The position numbers and the translations under genes are program-made. Below are positions 1 to 8,618 of a DNA stretch of 64,000 nt, one piece after another (the stretch's first letter is position 1; every line of letters begins with the position of its first letter). This stretch comes from Caballeronia sp. LZ062. GTDB lineage: Bacteria; Pseudomonadota; Gammaproteobacteria; Burkholderiales; Burkholderiaceae. The DNA lies in contig NZ_JARTWB010000003.1 of assembly GCF_031450785.1 (NCBI RefSeq), positions 124,001 to 188,000 on the forward strand. The letters run 5' to 3'. The notes under the pieces were generated by a model, which had not been told where the DNA came from, did no database searches, and was given only the letters and a program-made list of their open reading frames with translations.

Positions 1-509
1 GCTACACGCCCGGCATGGAAATGTCGGGCGGCTCGCTGGGACAAGGTCTCACCATTGCAGTGGGCCGGTGCCTCGGGCTTAAGCGCAAGAAGTCGAAATC
101 CTTCGTCTATACGCTTTTCTCCGATGGCGAACTCGACGAGGGCGCGATCTGGGAAGGCTTGATGTCCGCCGCGCACTGGAAGCTCGACAACCTGATCGCA
201 ATGATCGACGTCAACAATCAGCAAGCCGATGGTCCGTCCACGCAGATCATGGCCTTCGAGCCGCTCCTGCCGAAGCTCGAGGCGTTCGGTTGGTATGTGC
301 AGCGCGTGAACGGCAATGATATCGACGCCGTAAAGCAAGCCTTCGACAACGCGCGAAATCTGAAAGAAGCGAAGCCGCGCATCATCGTATGCGATACGAA
401 AATGGGCTGCGGCGTGCCGTTTCTCGAACAGCGCGAGAAGAATCACTTCATCCGGGTCGATGCGCACGAGTGGAAGCTCGCGCTCGAAGCACTCGAATCC
501 AGCCGGTAA
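1..509 (+). CDS. Transketolase, N-terminal subunit (5' end outside window)
   Basis: This is the C-terminal part of the thiamine-diphosphate-binding half of a split transketolase; the gene enters from the left edge with its first complete codon at position 3. The visible protein opens with the family stretch YTPGMEMSGGSLGQGL, followed by the ThDP/metal-binding region SDGELDEGAIWE and the IDVNNQQADG segment, all diagnostic of transketolase N subunits. It ends 27 bases before the gene for the C-terminal subunit, so the two are surely co-transcribed and form one alpha2beta2 enzyme moving two-carbon ketol units between sugar phosphates. Split transketolases often sit with sugar-use operons; what lies upstream is not visible. 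Confidence 0.95.
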   Translation, partial: YTPGMEMSGGSLGQGLTIAVGRCLGLKRKKSKSFVYTLFSDGELDEGAIWEGLMSAAHWKLDNLIAMIDVNNQQADGPSTQIMAFEPLLPKLEAFGWYVQRVNGNDIDAVKQAFDNARNLKEAKPRIIVCDTKMGCGVPFLEQREKNHFIRVDAHEWKLALEALESSR

Positions 510-536
510 GCCGAAGAACTCAAGCAGGAGAACAGC

Positions 537-1535
537 ATGAGCACCATCGAAAAGAAACCGCGTTTGAAGACCTCCGCGATGATCGCGTCTATCGCGGGCG
601 AAGGACAAGTCACGCGCTCGGCGCCGTTCGGCCACGCGCTCGCGGAACTGGCGCGCACGAAGACGAACGTGATCGGCATGACGGCCGATCTCGGCAAATA
701 CACGGACCTGCATATCTTCGGCAAGGCATTCCCTGACCGCTATTACCAGATGGGCATGGCCGAGCAGTTGTTGATGGGCGCCGCCGCCGGCTTCGCACAT
801 GAAGGCGCGCAGCCGTTCGTCACGACATACGCCGTTTTCGCCACGCGCCGCGCGTATGACTTCATTCATCAGACCATCGCGGAAGACAATCTCGACGTGA
901 AAATCGTCGCCGCGCTGCCGGGACTGACGACGGGCTACGGCCCGAGCCATCAGGCAGCCGAAGACCTCGCGCTTATGCGTGCGATGCCAAACATGACCGT
1001 CATCGATCCCTGCGATGCGCTCGACATCGAACAGATGGTGCCGGCCATCGCCGCGCACAAAGGGCCGGTTTACGCGCGGCTCTTGCGCGGCAACGTGCCT
1101 GCCGTGCTGGACGAATACGGCTATCAGTTCGAGCTCGGCAAGGCGAAGATGCTGCGCGACGGCTCGGATGTGCTGATCATTTCCTCCGGATTACTAACGA
1201 TGCGTGCACTTGAAACGGCGAAGGCGCTCGAAGCCGATAACATCGATGTGGCCGTGCTGCACGTGCCGACTATCAAGCCGCTCGACACGGAAACGATCAT
1301 TCGGGAAGCGCGGCGCACAGGCCGACTCGTGGTGGTGGCGGAGAATCATACGGTGATCGGTGGTCTCGGAGAAGCGGTCGCCTGCACGCTCCTGAACGCC
1401 GGCGTGACGCCCGCGTTCCGACAGATCGCGCTGCCCGACGCGTTCCTCGATGCAGGCGCGCTGCCTACCCTGCACGACCGCTACGGCATTTCGACGAACG
1501 TGATGTCGGACACCATCAAGGGCTGGCTCGACTAA
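537..1535 (+). CDS. Transketolase, C-terminal subunit
   Basis: A 332-residue protein supplying the pyrimidine-binding and C-terminal domains of the split transketolase. It has the conserved GMAEQLLMGAAAGFAHEG segment, whose Glu activates the thiamine cofactor, the ATRRAYDFIHQ region, the GPSHQAAEDLALMRAMPNM motif of the transketolase/deoxyxylulose synthase family, and a C-terminal domain ending with the VVVAENHTVIGGLGEAV segment. The start at 537 follows a clear AGGAG ribosome site (525-529). The stop codon overlaps by 4 bases the 3' end of the convergent DUF2894 gene. Together with the preceding gene it makes a complete enzyme; whether it serves the main pentose phosphate pathway or a specialised sugar route cannot be told from this window. 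Confidence 0.95.
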   Translation: MSTIEKKPRLKTSAMIASIAGEGQVTRSAPFGHALAELARTKTNVIGMTADLGKYTDLHIFGKAFPDRYYQMGMAEQLLMGAAAGFAHEGAQPFVTTYAVFATRRAYDFIHQTIAEDNLDVKIVAALPGLTTGYGPSHQAAEDLALMRAMPNMTVIDPCDALDIEQMVPAIAAHKGPVYARLLRGNVPAVLDEYGYQFELGKAKMLRDGSDVLIISSGLLTMRALETAKALEADNIDVAVLHVPTIKPLDTETIIREARRTGRLVVVAENHTVIGGLGEAVACTLLNAGVTPAFRQIALPDAFLDAGALPTLHDRYGISTNVMSDTIKGWLD

Positions 1536-2113
1536 GACGCACTACGCCCGCGCGCAGGCTTTCTCGCGCGCGGCGCATCCTTTGCGGCAGGCGCGTTCGC
1601 GCCTGTCATCTCTTCCATCCATGAAAGCGTTTCGACGTACGCGAGAAAGTGCTGCAAATACTCCGGCGACGCTTCACGCATCAAAGCAAGCGAACGATGC
1701 ACTAGGCTGTTCGAATTGAGCGGACCCGCGTTCTTCGGCACCTTCTGCTGCGATTCGCGCAACTGCCGCTCGGCGCTGACCTTCGACCAGACGCCACGCA
1801 TGTACTCCAGCAGTTCTTCATGCGACGGATGCGTGGCCGCATGAAGCGCCATGTCGTCGAGCAAGGTGGCGAGCGGCCCTTTCTGCGCATGTGCATCATC
1901 GGCACGTTCGGCCATTGCCTGAGCGACCGTATCCGCATAGTCAGTCAGCAGCGTTGACAGGCGCGCGTCGATGATGCGTCTCGCCTCGCCTTCATGCAAC
2001 GCCGCGCGCCGCGTGAGCGCCTCGATGAACCGATAGCGCACCGGATTCACGCGGTCTTCGCCGCGCGCACGCCATGCGTCGAGCATCGCGCGGGCATCCA
2101 GGCGGTCACCCAC
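1532..2113 (-). CDS. DUF2894 family protein, last gene of the motor-like operon
   Basis: A 193-residue, mostly helical soluble protein that I recognise as the DUF2894 family. No signal peptide, membrane segment or catalytic motif is visible. It has charged helices with the conserved-looking NPVRYRFIEALTRRA near the N terminus and LNSNSLVHRSLALM in the middle, and a basic, low-complexity tail (APRARKPARGRSAS). The start codon is GTG at 2113 and overlaps the end of the OmpA-like gene by 8 bases, so translation is coupled. As the fourth gene of a tight operon with a MotA-like and a MotB-like protein it is likely a cytoplasmic partner of that complex. This role is inference from position; the family has no assigned function that I know of. 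Confidence 0.85.
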   Translation of the reverse strand: MGDRLDARAMLDAWRARGEDRVNPVRYRFIEALTRRAALHEGEARRIIDARLSTLLTDYADTVAQAMAERADDAHAQKGPLATLLDDMALHAATHPSHEELLEYMRGVWSKVSAERQLRESQQKVPKNAGPLNSNSLVHRSLALMREASPEYLQHFLAYVETLSWMEEMTGANAPAAKDAPRARKPARGRSAS

Positions 2114-2753
2114 GAGGTTTCACCAGCGAATTCGTTGGACGGGGCACCGCAGAGATTTCGACCCGTCGGTTTTTCGCGCGGCCCTCGTCGTCGGCATTCG
2201 AACTGACGGGTTGCTCGGAACCGAACGCCGCCGCGAATACCGATGACGGCGCCACGCCCGCATCGATCAGTGCGCGCGTCACGGTCAACGCGCGCTTGGC
2301 TGACAGTTCCCAGTTGTCCGCAAAGCGACGATTGCCTTCGCGCACTTGCTGGTCGTCGGCGAACCCGCTCACCATCAGCACTTGATCGTGCGTGCCGAGA
2401 TAGGCGGACAGCGGCCCGGCGAGGCTCTTAAGCACATCGCGTCCCTGCGGTTGCAACTGATCCGAATTGAGCGCGAAGAGCACGTTGCCGCTGATCCCGA
2501 TGCGGCCGTTCACGAGCGTGACGCGCCCCGACGCGAGCGGTCCCGCGAGCGCCTGTTCGAGCGTCTTGCGCCGCTGCGCTTCTTGCTGCCGCTCCTTCAC
2601 GGCCTGTTCGAGCTTCGTCGAGAGTTGCAATTGCACGCCGATCACGGCGACCAGTATCAGCACGAATGCGCCGAGAAGCACCGACATCAGATCGGCGAAC
2701 GCGGCCCAGATCGGGGCGGCGCTCTCGATGCCGCCATCGAGTTCTTCGTTCAT
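2106..2753 (-). CDS. OmpA/MotB-like peptidoglycan-binding protein with stator-type membrane helix
   Basis: A 215-residue protein built like a MotB/ZorB stator subunit. Residues 15-39 form one membrane helix, IWAAFADLMSVLLGAFVLIL, preceded by a short acidic cytoplasmic N terminus. The helix carries an aspartate (D21) in the WxxFxDLM setting where MotB and ZorB hold the proton-carrying Asp. A short coiled-coil linker follows, then an OmpA-family domain (about 75-210) with LSAKRA and KNRRVEIS peptidoglycan-binding motifs. The start at 2753 overlaps the stop of the upstream DUF802 gene (ATGA). The order MotA-like then MotB-like matches known ion-driven motors, so this is probably the peptidoglycan anchor and ion path of a 5:2 complex. 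That stoichiometry is inference. Confidence 0.9.
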   Translation of the reverse strand: MNEELDGGIESAAPIWAAFADLMSVLLGAFVLILVAVIGVQLQLSTKLEQAVKERQQEAQRRKTLEQALAGPLASGRVTLVNGRIGISGNVLFALNSDQLQPQGRDVLKSLAGPLSAYLGTHDQVLMVSGFADDQQVREGNRRFADNWELSAKRALTVTRALIDAGVAPSSVFAAAFGSEQPVSSNADDEGRAKNRRVEISAVPRPTNSLVKPRG

Positions 2754-5215
2754 GCGCGCGCTCCGGCCAACTCACGCTGTCCGGCGATACGCTGCAAGTC
2801 CTCGACGATCTGTTTCTGCGACATCACGCTCAGGTCGATGACTTCGCGCGCCTGCGCGACGTAGTAGGCCAGTTGCTCGTCGCTGCGCGAGAGCGTCTTG
2901 TCGAGCGCGGTTTCGATGCGCTGCAAATGCGTGACGAGCGTTTCGTTGGCCGCGCCGAACGACTCGACCGCCGCGCTCAACGCTTCGCCCAGGCTCGCGA
3001 CTTCGACCGCGCTGCCGGTGACTTGCGCGGCCACCGCGCCGATCTTCGCGCCTTCGGTTTCAACCTTCTCGCTGAACTGCGCGCCGGCGCGCGAAAGCAG
3101 ATCGGTCGACGTGGAGATGAGCGCATCAACCGCCGTGCGTTGTTCGGTGGACGCGAGATTCACCGCATCGAGCAGCGTCTCGAGTGTCGCGAGCAAGCGG
3201 CTGCGGTCCTCCAGCATCGCGGTATCGCGAACCATGGATTCGGACAGCATCTGCCGCAATTCCGCGACCACTTCTGCCGCAGCCTTGGGCGCTTGCGATG
3301 CCGCCTGGATGAGTCTTTCGATTTCGGCGATGAGACCGCTCGCATGCGACTGCGATGCCTCCGACATCTCGCGTGCCGTGCGTGCGAGCGTCTCGCAGGT
3401 TTCCTGCTGGCGGCGCTCGACAAATGTACTCATCTGCTGCCATTCATCGCGCAGGTTCGCCGATACGGCGCCGAGCGCATCGGTCCATGCGCTCAGGCGC
3501 GCGTCGTTATTCGATGCAAGCTGCGCGGCGAGCTTCTCATGTGCTTCATCGACCGAACGCACGAGCGCTTCCGAATGCGCTTCGAATCGCGCGGCGGCCG
3601 CATCCAGTGCGCCTCGTTGTTGCGTGGCAAGCTGCTCGCCCGCCTGCTGTTGCGCGATGAGCGCGCTCTTCCAGGCTTCCGACATACCGTCGGACGTGCT
3701 TTCGAGCCGCGACGAGAAGCCTTCGAGCAAATCGCTCGCGCGGGCTTCGAAACGGCTCGCGAATCCATCGAGCGAGGCGCCTGTCTGCGCGACTAGCGCA
3801 GTGCTCGCCTGTTCGTGCTTCGCTATCGAATCATTCAACGTGGCCGCGATCTTCTCGACGCATTCATGCAGTTCGGTCGATACGCCATCGAAGTGCGTCG
3901 CCATGCCGGCGGCCAGATTGCGCGACCGCTCGTCCACGGCCTGCGCGAAGCGGTCCAATGACGCACCCGTCTGCACGACGAGCGCCGCGCTTGCCTCTTC
4001 ATGCTTCAGAAGCGACGCGTTCAATTTGTCCGCTGTCAGTTCGACCGAGCTTTGCAGCGCACTCGACACACCGCTCATGCGCGAGTACACGTCCTCGATC
4101 AGCGTAGAAGAGCGCTCTTCGAAAACTCGTGTGAAGCGGTTCAGCGAAGCATCCATCTTCTCGACAAGCGCCTCGTTCGCTGCCTGATGCCCTTGCAGCG
4201 AGCGGTCCCAGATAGCTGCGATGTTCTGCGCCGATGCCTCGAAGCCGTTCGACAAGCCATCGAGTTGACGCATGACGGCCTGTTCGATGCTGCCGTGCAG
4301 CGTCTTCGCTTCGCGCGCGATGCCGTCCATCGTGGCCTGCATCACGGGCTGCAAGGCGGCGCTCGCTGCACGCGCGCTGTCGGCTACGCTTTGCTTCAAA
4401 GACAGTTCCACCGAAGTCGCAAGGCGACGATACGCCGTCTCCGTGTTTGCGTGAAACGCGGTCTGGTTCGCGAGTTGCCGTTCATTCGCCGCGGCGCTCT
4501 GCTGTTCCATTGCGCTCATCATCGCTTGCAGCCGATCGACGAGCTTCGGCATGACCTCGGTCTGACGCTGCAACAGCCGCAACGTCTCTTCACGTTGATA
4601 CGTCTGTGTGAAAGGCCGCAGCGTCGTCGCAGTCTTCATGTCGAGCAACTGCGTGACATGCAGGCGTTCCCGACGGCAAAGCGTGGAAAGCAGCCCGAGC
4701 ATCGCCGATGTCGCGACGCCCGCTATCGACGTGCCGAACGCGAAGCCCAGGCCCGTGACCGGCGCGGCGAGCGATGCGCGTATGGCCGCGAGATCGGTCG
4801 AGCTTTCGAGCGCCGCGCCCGTGCCGCGCAATGTGGCCACCATGCCGAGCAGCGTGCCGAGCATCCCCAGCAGCACCAGCAGGCCCGCGAGATACGGCGC
4901 GAGCGCGGGACCGGGCAGCGCGGCGCGTTCGCCTTCCACGCGCGAGCGCACGGCATGACGCAGACCCGCCGGCACCTGATCGAGCCAGGACGCGAGGCTC
5001 GCGGGCGTCGCGTTCAATGCGCCGACGGCCTGCGCGAGCTCACGCGTCTTCTGCTGATAGCGCTGCAGTTCGGAAGCGCCTACGAGATAGCACGCGCCGA
5101 TCACGAGCGTGACAGCAAGCGCGAGCGCATTCGAGCCCATATAACCAATGGCTATACCGCAGACGGCCAGCAGGCCCACCAGAAAGACGGCTACATTCAG
5201 AAGATATCGGGGCAT
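2750..5215 (-). CDS. DUF802 protein: MotA/TolQ-like membrane domain with very long coiled-coil tail
   Basis: An 821-residue protein from the chosen ATG at 5215, six bases below the stop of the DUF3348 gene; the frame stays open to 5329 and an ATG at 5239 is an alternative. Two N-terminal membrane helices lie at about 5-25 and 29-49. A second pair at about 107-129 and 151-180 has the MotA/TolQ/ExbB pattern: LLGMLGTLLGMV followed by GLGFAFGTSIAGVATSAML. The remaining 640 residues are a polar Ala/Glu/Gln/Ser-rich tail with three near-repeats around the word TGASLD or TGASLDRFA, predicted helical and coiled. This is the layout of ZorA (channel domain plus long cytoplasmic tail), not of ordinary TolQ or ExbB. 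Assignment to DUF802 is from recall of Burkholderia annotations; the motor role is inference. Confidence 0.85.
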   Translation of the reverse strand: MPRYLLNVAVFLVGLLAVCGIAIGYMGSNALALAVTLVIGACYLVGASELQRYQQKTRELAQAVGALNATPASLASWLDQVPAGLRHAVRSRVEGERAALPGPALAPYLAGLLVLLGMLGTLLGMVATLRGTGAALESSTDLAAIRASLAAPVTGLGFAFGTSIAGVATSAMLGLLSTLCRRERLHVTQLLDMKTATTLRPFTQTYQREETLRLLQRQTEVMPKLVDRLQAMMSAMEQQSAAANERQLANQTAFHANTETAYRRLATSVELSLKQSVADSARAASAALQPVMQATMDGIAREAKTLHGSIEQAVMRQLDGLSNGFEASAQNIAAIWDRSLQGHQAANEALVEKMDASLNRFTRVFEERSSTLIEDVYSRMSGVSSALQSSVELTADKLNASLLKHEEASAALVVQTGASLDRFAQAVDERSRNLAAGMATHFDGVSTELHECVEKIAATLNDSIAKHEQASTALVAQTGASLDGFASRFEARASDLLEGFSSRLESTSDGMSEAWKSALIAQQQAGEQLATQQRGALDAAAARFEAHSEALVRSVDEAHEKLAAQLASNNDARLSAWTDALGAVSANLRDEWQQMSTFVERRQQETCETLARTAREMSEASQSHASGLIAEIERLIQAASQAPKAAAEVVAELRQMLSESMVRDTAMLEDRSRLLATLETLLDAVNLASTEQRTAVDALISTSTDLLSRAGAQFSEKVETEGAKIGAVAAQVTGSAVEVASLGEALSAAVESFGAANETLVTHLQRIETALDKTLSRSDEQLAYYVAQAREVIDLSVMSQKQIVEDLQRIAGQRELAGARA

Positions 5216-5220
5216 AGCAT

Positions 5221-5922
5221 TCAGTGAGCGGTTTGGCATGCCGCAAGCAAACCATCGACCGGTTGGAAACGTACGTGCAATTCGGCGAGCAGGACGCTTT
5301 GCATGTCCTGTTCGAAGACGCCGAGCCATGCGGCTGCATCATCAGGAGACGCCTGATGGGCGCTGCGCATGCGTTGAAAGTGCTTGCCGAGCAGCGCGGG
5401 CGCCTGAGCCAGCAGCGTGCGTTCGCGTGCGGCGAGCGCCTGCTCCATCACGGCATCGACCACGGCAAGACGCGCCATGCGCGTCGACTTCGCCGCGAGC
5501 ACCGCGCGCACGCGCGCACGCAACGCGCCTATCTCCGATTCCATCGCCTGTTGCAGCGACAGATACCGCTGGCGATAAACGGCGTACTCCACGGTCGGAT
5601 CCGGGCGAGGCGCCTGCACCGGCGCGCGATGCCGGTGAGCGCCCGAGGCGTTCGCCTTGCCGCCGACGATGGCGTTCGTGAGCGAAGCGCGCACGCGCGT
5701 GCAGGCGTGTTCTTCGCCGTCGGATGCGGATCGCGCGCCGGGAATGGCGGGCGGATCGCCGCTGAGCGCGGTGGAGAGCGCAATGGCATCGGTCCAGCCG
5801 AGCCACTGGCTCAGGCGGTCCGACAGGGACGAACCGGGTGCGTGGACGTCGAGATCGGCGAAACGCGCGAGCAGGCGCACGAGCGCCGGCCCGCTGATCG
5901 CCGTGCGCGTGGGGGCTTGCAC
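5221..5922 (-). CDS. DUF3348 family protein, first gene of the motor-like operon
   Basis: A 233-residue soluble protein of the DUF3348 type, starting with GTG at 5922 (ALVRLLARFADLDV early in the chain). The N-terminal third includes a LSQWLGWTDAIALS segment; a variable, Pro/His-rich linker (about 85-110) precedes a long helical stretch, VEYAVYRQRYLSLQQAMESE, and a helical C terminus. There is no signal sequence, membrane helix or recognised catalytic motif. It leads an operon of four genes read leftwards, with gaps or overlaps of 5, -4 and -8 bases. Being first, it may be an assembly or regulatory subunit of the MotA/MotB-like complex encoded next; nothing in the sequence itself shows this. 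About 100 bases separate it from the araH stop. Confidence 0.85.
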   Translation of the reverse strand: MQAPTRTAISGPALVRLLARFADLDVHAPGSSLSDRLSQWLGWTDAIALSTALSGDPPAIPGARSASDGEEHACTRVRASLTNAIVGGKANASGAHRHRAPVQAPRPDPTVEYAVYRQRYLSLQQAMESEIGALRARVRAVLAAKSTRMARLAVVDAVMEQALAARERTLLAQAPALLGKHFQRMRSAHQASPDDAAAWLGVFEQDMQSVLLAELHVRFQPVDGLLAACQTAH

Positions 5923-6025
5923 GATAAGACCGCAGGCAAAAACCCGTTAGTTTACACGGTGCCGGGTGTCTGCCTAGTTTCGAGGCGTTTTTGTCATAGT
6001 TTGCGGCCGGTGAAAGCGCGTCTGC

Positions 6026-7036
6026 TCACACCGCCCGCTTGCTGCGCCTGAACTGGTCGAACAGCACCGCGAGCAACAGAATGCCGCCGCGAATGAGGTA
6101 TTGATAGAACGTCGGCACGTTGAGCAGACTCATGGCGTCCTGCACCGCGCCCATGATCAGCACGCCGACCAGCACGCCCGAGATGGTCGCGACGCCGCCC
6201 GTAAGCGACACGCCGCCCAGCACGCACGCGGAAATCACGCCAAGCTCGAGTCCGACCGACGTTTTCGGATCGCCAAGACTCATGCGCGACGCGAGCATCA
6301 CGCCCGCGAAACCGGTCACGAGCCCTTGCAGCACGAACACGGTGATCTTGATGCGCGTGACCGGCAGGCCCGCCAGCACGGCCGCTTCGCTGTTGCCGCC
6401 CACTGCCAGCACGTTCTTGCCGAACACAGTCTTCTTCAGCAGAAAGCCGAAGACGACGAAGCCGATGATGTTGCTCCAGATCGGATACGAGATGCCGAGG
6501 AACGAGCCGCCGCCGAGATCGAAGAACCGTTCCTCGGAAATCATCACCGCGTCGCCGTTGGACGTAAGGAACGCGAGTCCGCGCACCGCTTCCATCATCG
6601 CGAGCGTGGCAATCAGCGAGTTGATCTTGAAACGCGCGATCAGCACGCCGTTCACGAGCCCGACCGCGCCGCCCGCGAGCACGCCCGCCGTGATCCCGAG
6701 CACGACGCTATGCGTCGCGGTAATCACGGTCGATGCCATCACGCCCGCGAACGCGACGATGGACGCCACCGACAGATCGACTTCGCCGAGCGCGAGCACG
6801 AACATCATCGTGACCGCGATCGAGCCGATCAGCGTCACCGAAAGCAACAGCCCCTGGATATTCCGGGGTGTCAGAAAGCCCGGCACCGTGACGGAGAGCA
6901 CGGCGAACAGCACCAGGAACACCACCACGATGCCCGACTTGTTGATGAGGTCCCACATGCGCGCCTGCGAGGGCGCAATGGGCGCGTGAGCATCGCTCGT
7001 GGAGGAAGTGCCTGGAGTTTGCATGGCTTGGCTCAA
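6026..7036 (-). CDS. araH: L-arabinose ABC transporter permease
   Basis: A 336-residue inner-membrane permease of the ribose/arabinose class (BPD_transp_2). About eight to ten hydrophobic segments are visible after a hydrophilic 28-residue N terminus. The family hallmarks are the GEVDLSVASIVAFAGV segment, VGGNSEAAVLAGLPV, and the CVLGGVSLTGG motif near residue 275. It lies 40 bases downstream of the AraG-like ATPase and is the last gene of a five-gene operon read leftwards. Similarity to E. coli AraH in these motifs, and the arabinose-oxidising enzymes upstream, support L-arabinose as substrate; related pentoses or galactose are possible. Confidence 0.92.
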   Translation of the reverse strand: MSQAMQTPGTSSTSDAHAPIAPSQARMWDLINKSGIVVVFLVLFAVLSVTVPGFLTPRNIQGLLLSVTLIGSIAVTMMFVLALGEVDLSVASIVAFAGVMASTVITATHSVVLGITAGVLAGGAVGLVNGVLIARFKINSLIATLAMMEAVRGLAFLTSNGDAVMISEERFFDLGGGSFLGISYPIWSNIIGFVVFGFLLKKTVFGKNVLAVGGNSEAAVLAGLPVTRIKITVFVLQGLVTGFAGVMLASRMSLGDPKTSVGLELGVISACVLGGVSLTGGVATISGVLVGVLIMGAVQDAMSLLNVPTFYQYLIRGGILLLAVLFDQFRRSKRAV

Positions 7037-7076
7037 ATGTATTTCGTCTTTCCGGGTCCGCCGCTGGAGTCAGCAG

Positions 7077-8612
7077 TCAGCGGGGCAATGCGAGCTTGAT
7101 CAGTTCGTCCGGCGTGGCTTGCGCCTTCGGCAGCGCGCCGGCAATGCGTCCTTCCTTCATCACGATGATGCGATCCGACACGCCGATCACCTCGGCCAGA
7201 TCGCTCGACACGAGAATCACCGTGCGTCCGGCTTCGGCAAGCTCATACAGAAGGTTGTAGATCTCGGCACGCGCGCCTACATCGATGCCGCGCGTCGGCT
7301 CGTCCATCAGGAACACATCGATGCGTTCGGCAAGCCAGCGCGAGAGAATCACCTTCTGCTGATTGCCGCCCGATAGCGTGCCGATAGCGGTCTCACCGCT
7401 ACGTGTCTTGATGGCGAGCTTCGCGATGTACTCCTGCGCGAGCGCACGTTCGCGGCGCGCGTCGAGCAGGAAACGCGCGGGGCTGAAATGGCGGCGCGCG
7501 CTGATATTCAAGTTATCGGCAACCGACGCGATCGCGACGATGCCTTCCTGCTTGCGATCTTCGGGGCATAGCGCGATGCCCGCACGCACTGCATCGCGCG
7601 GACTCGAAAACGACACGCGCTTGCCTTTCAGTTCCACATGCCCTTCGCTCGCTTTCGTCGCGCCGTAAAGCAGCTTCATCAATTCCGAGCGCCCCGCGCC
7701 GACGAGACCGAAGAAGCCGAGGATCTCGCCGCGCCGCGCGCTGAAAGACACCGGCTCGGAAAGGCCCGGTCCGAGCAGACCCTTTGCTTCGATCATCACG
7801 TCGCCGGCTTCGCGCGAACGGTAGCCATAGACGTCGGCAATCGACCGTCCGACCATGCATGCGATCAACCGGTCGCGAGAGAGGCCCGCGACGGAATCGA
7901 ACGTCTCGATGCGGCGGCCATCGCGGAACACGGTCACGCGGTCGCACAGTTCGTAGACTTCGTCCATGCGATGCGTGACATAGATGATCGCACGGCCATC
8001 GGCGCGCAGCGCGTCGATGATGCGAAACAGTTGCTTGGTCTCGCGCGCGGACAGCGAACTCGTCGGTTCGTCGAACGCGATCACGCGCGCGTCGCGCATC
8101 AACGCTTTACCGATCTCGATCATCTGCCGCTGGCCGATCGACAGATTCTTCACCGGCGTGCGCGGATCGATGCGTTCACCGAGGCGTTCGAGTTCGGCCA
8201 TCGCGCGTTTGACGAGCGCGCGTTCGTCGAGCACGCCCGCGCGATTCGGCAATTGCCCGAGCATCAGGTTCTCGGCCACCGTCAGTTCCGGCACGAGGTG
8301 CAGTTCCTGATAGATGATCGCGATGCCTGCTGCAATCGCCTCGCGCGTGGTAGCAAAGCGATGCTCGGCGCCGTCGAGCTTCAGCGTTCCCGCCTGCGGC
8401 TTGTTGACGCCCGAGAGCACCTTGAGCAACGTCGATTTACCTGCACCGTTCTCGCCCATCAAGCCGTGCACTTCGCCCGCGCGCACTGACAGCGACACGC
8501 CGTCGAGCGCGCGCACGCCGGGGAAGCTGACGGTGATGCCGTCGAGTTCCATGTAAGCGCCGCGCTCCTCATGCACCGGCGCGAGGGTCGCGTCGTCCGT
8601 CGTGGTATTCAT
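7077..8612 (-). CDS. araG: L-arabinose ABC transporter ATP-binding protein
   Basis: A 511-residue duplicated ATPase that powers sugar import. The first half has a canonical Walker A (GENGAGKST, about residue 54), the signature [12 protein letters not shown] and Walker [13 protein letters not shown]. The second half has the degenerate Walker A typical of this family ([11 protein letters not shown]), signature [16 protein letters not shown] and Walker [13 protein letters not shown]. Length fits AraG/RbsA/XylG. It begins 6 bases after the stop of the binding-protein gene and is followed by araH. Substrate assignment rests on the operon's arabinose dehydrogenase and arabonate dehydratase. Confidence 0.93.
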   Translation of the reverse strand: MNTTTDDATLAPVHEERGAYMELDGITVSFPGVRALDGVSLSVRAGEVHGLMGENGAGKSTLLKVLSGVNKPQAGTLKLDGAEHRFATTREAIAAGIAIIYQELHLVPELTVAENLMLGQLPNRAGVLDERALVKRAMAELERLGERIDPRTPVKNLSIGQRQMIEIGKALMRDARVIAFDEPTSSLSARETKQLFRIIDALRADGRAIIYVTHRMDEVYELCDRVTVFRDGRRIETFDSVAGLSRDRLIACMVGRSIADVYGYRSREAGDVMIEAKGLLGPGLSEPVSFSARRGEILGFFGLVGAGRSELMKLLYGATKASEGHVELKGKRVSFSSPRDAVRAGIALCPEDRKQEGIVAIASVADNLNISARRHFSPARFLLDARRERALAQEYIAKLAIKTRSGETAIGTLSGGNQQKVILSRWLAERIDVFLMDEPTRGIDVGARAEIYNLLYELAEAGRTVILVSSDLAEVIGVSDRIIVMKEGRIAGALPKAQATPDELIKLALPR

Positions 8613-8618
8613 GCGGGC

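Noticed and set aside
1532..5922. Complete Zorya defence system
   Set aside because: Only the ZorA/ZorB-like pair is present. No ZorC, ZorD or ZorE-type protein is seen and the flanking DUF3348/DUF2894 are not known Zorya parts, so it is reported as a motor-like operon of unknown role.
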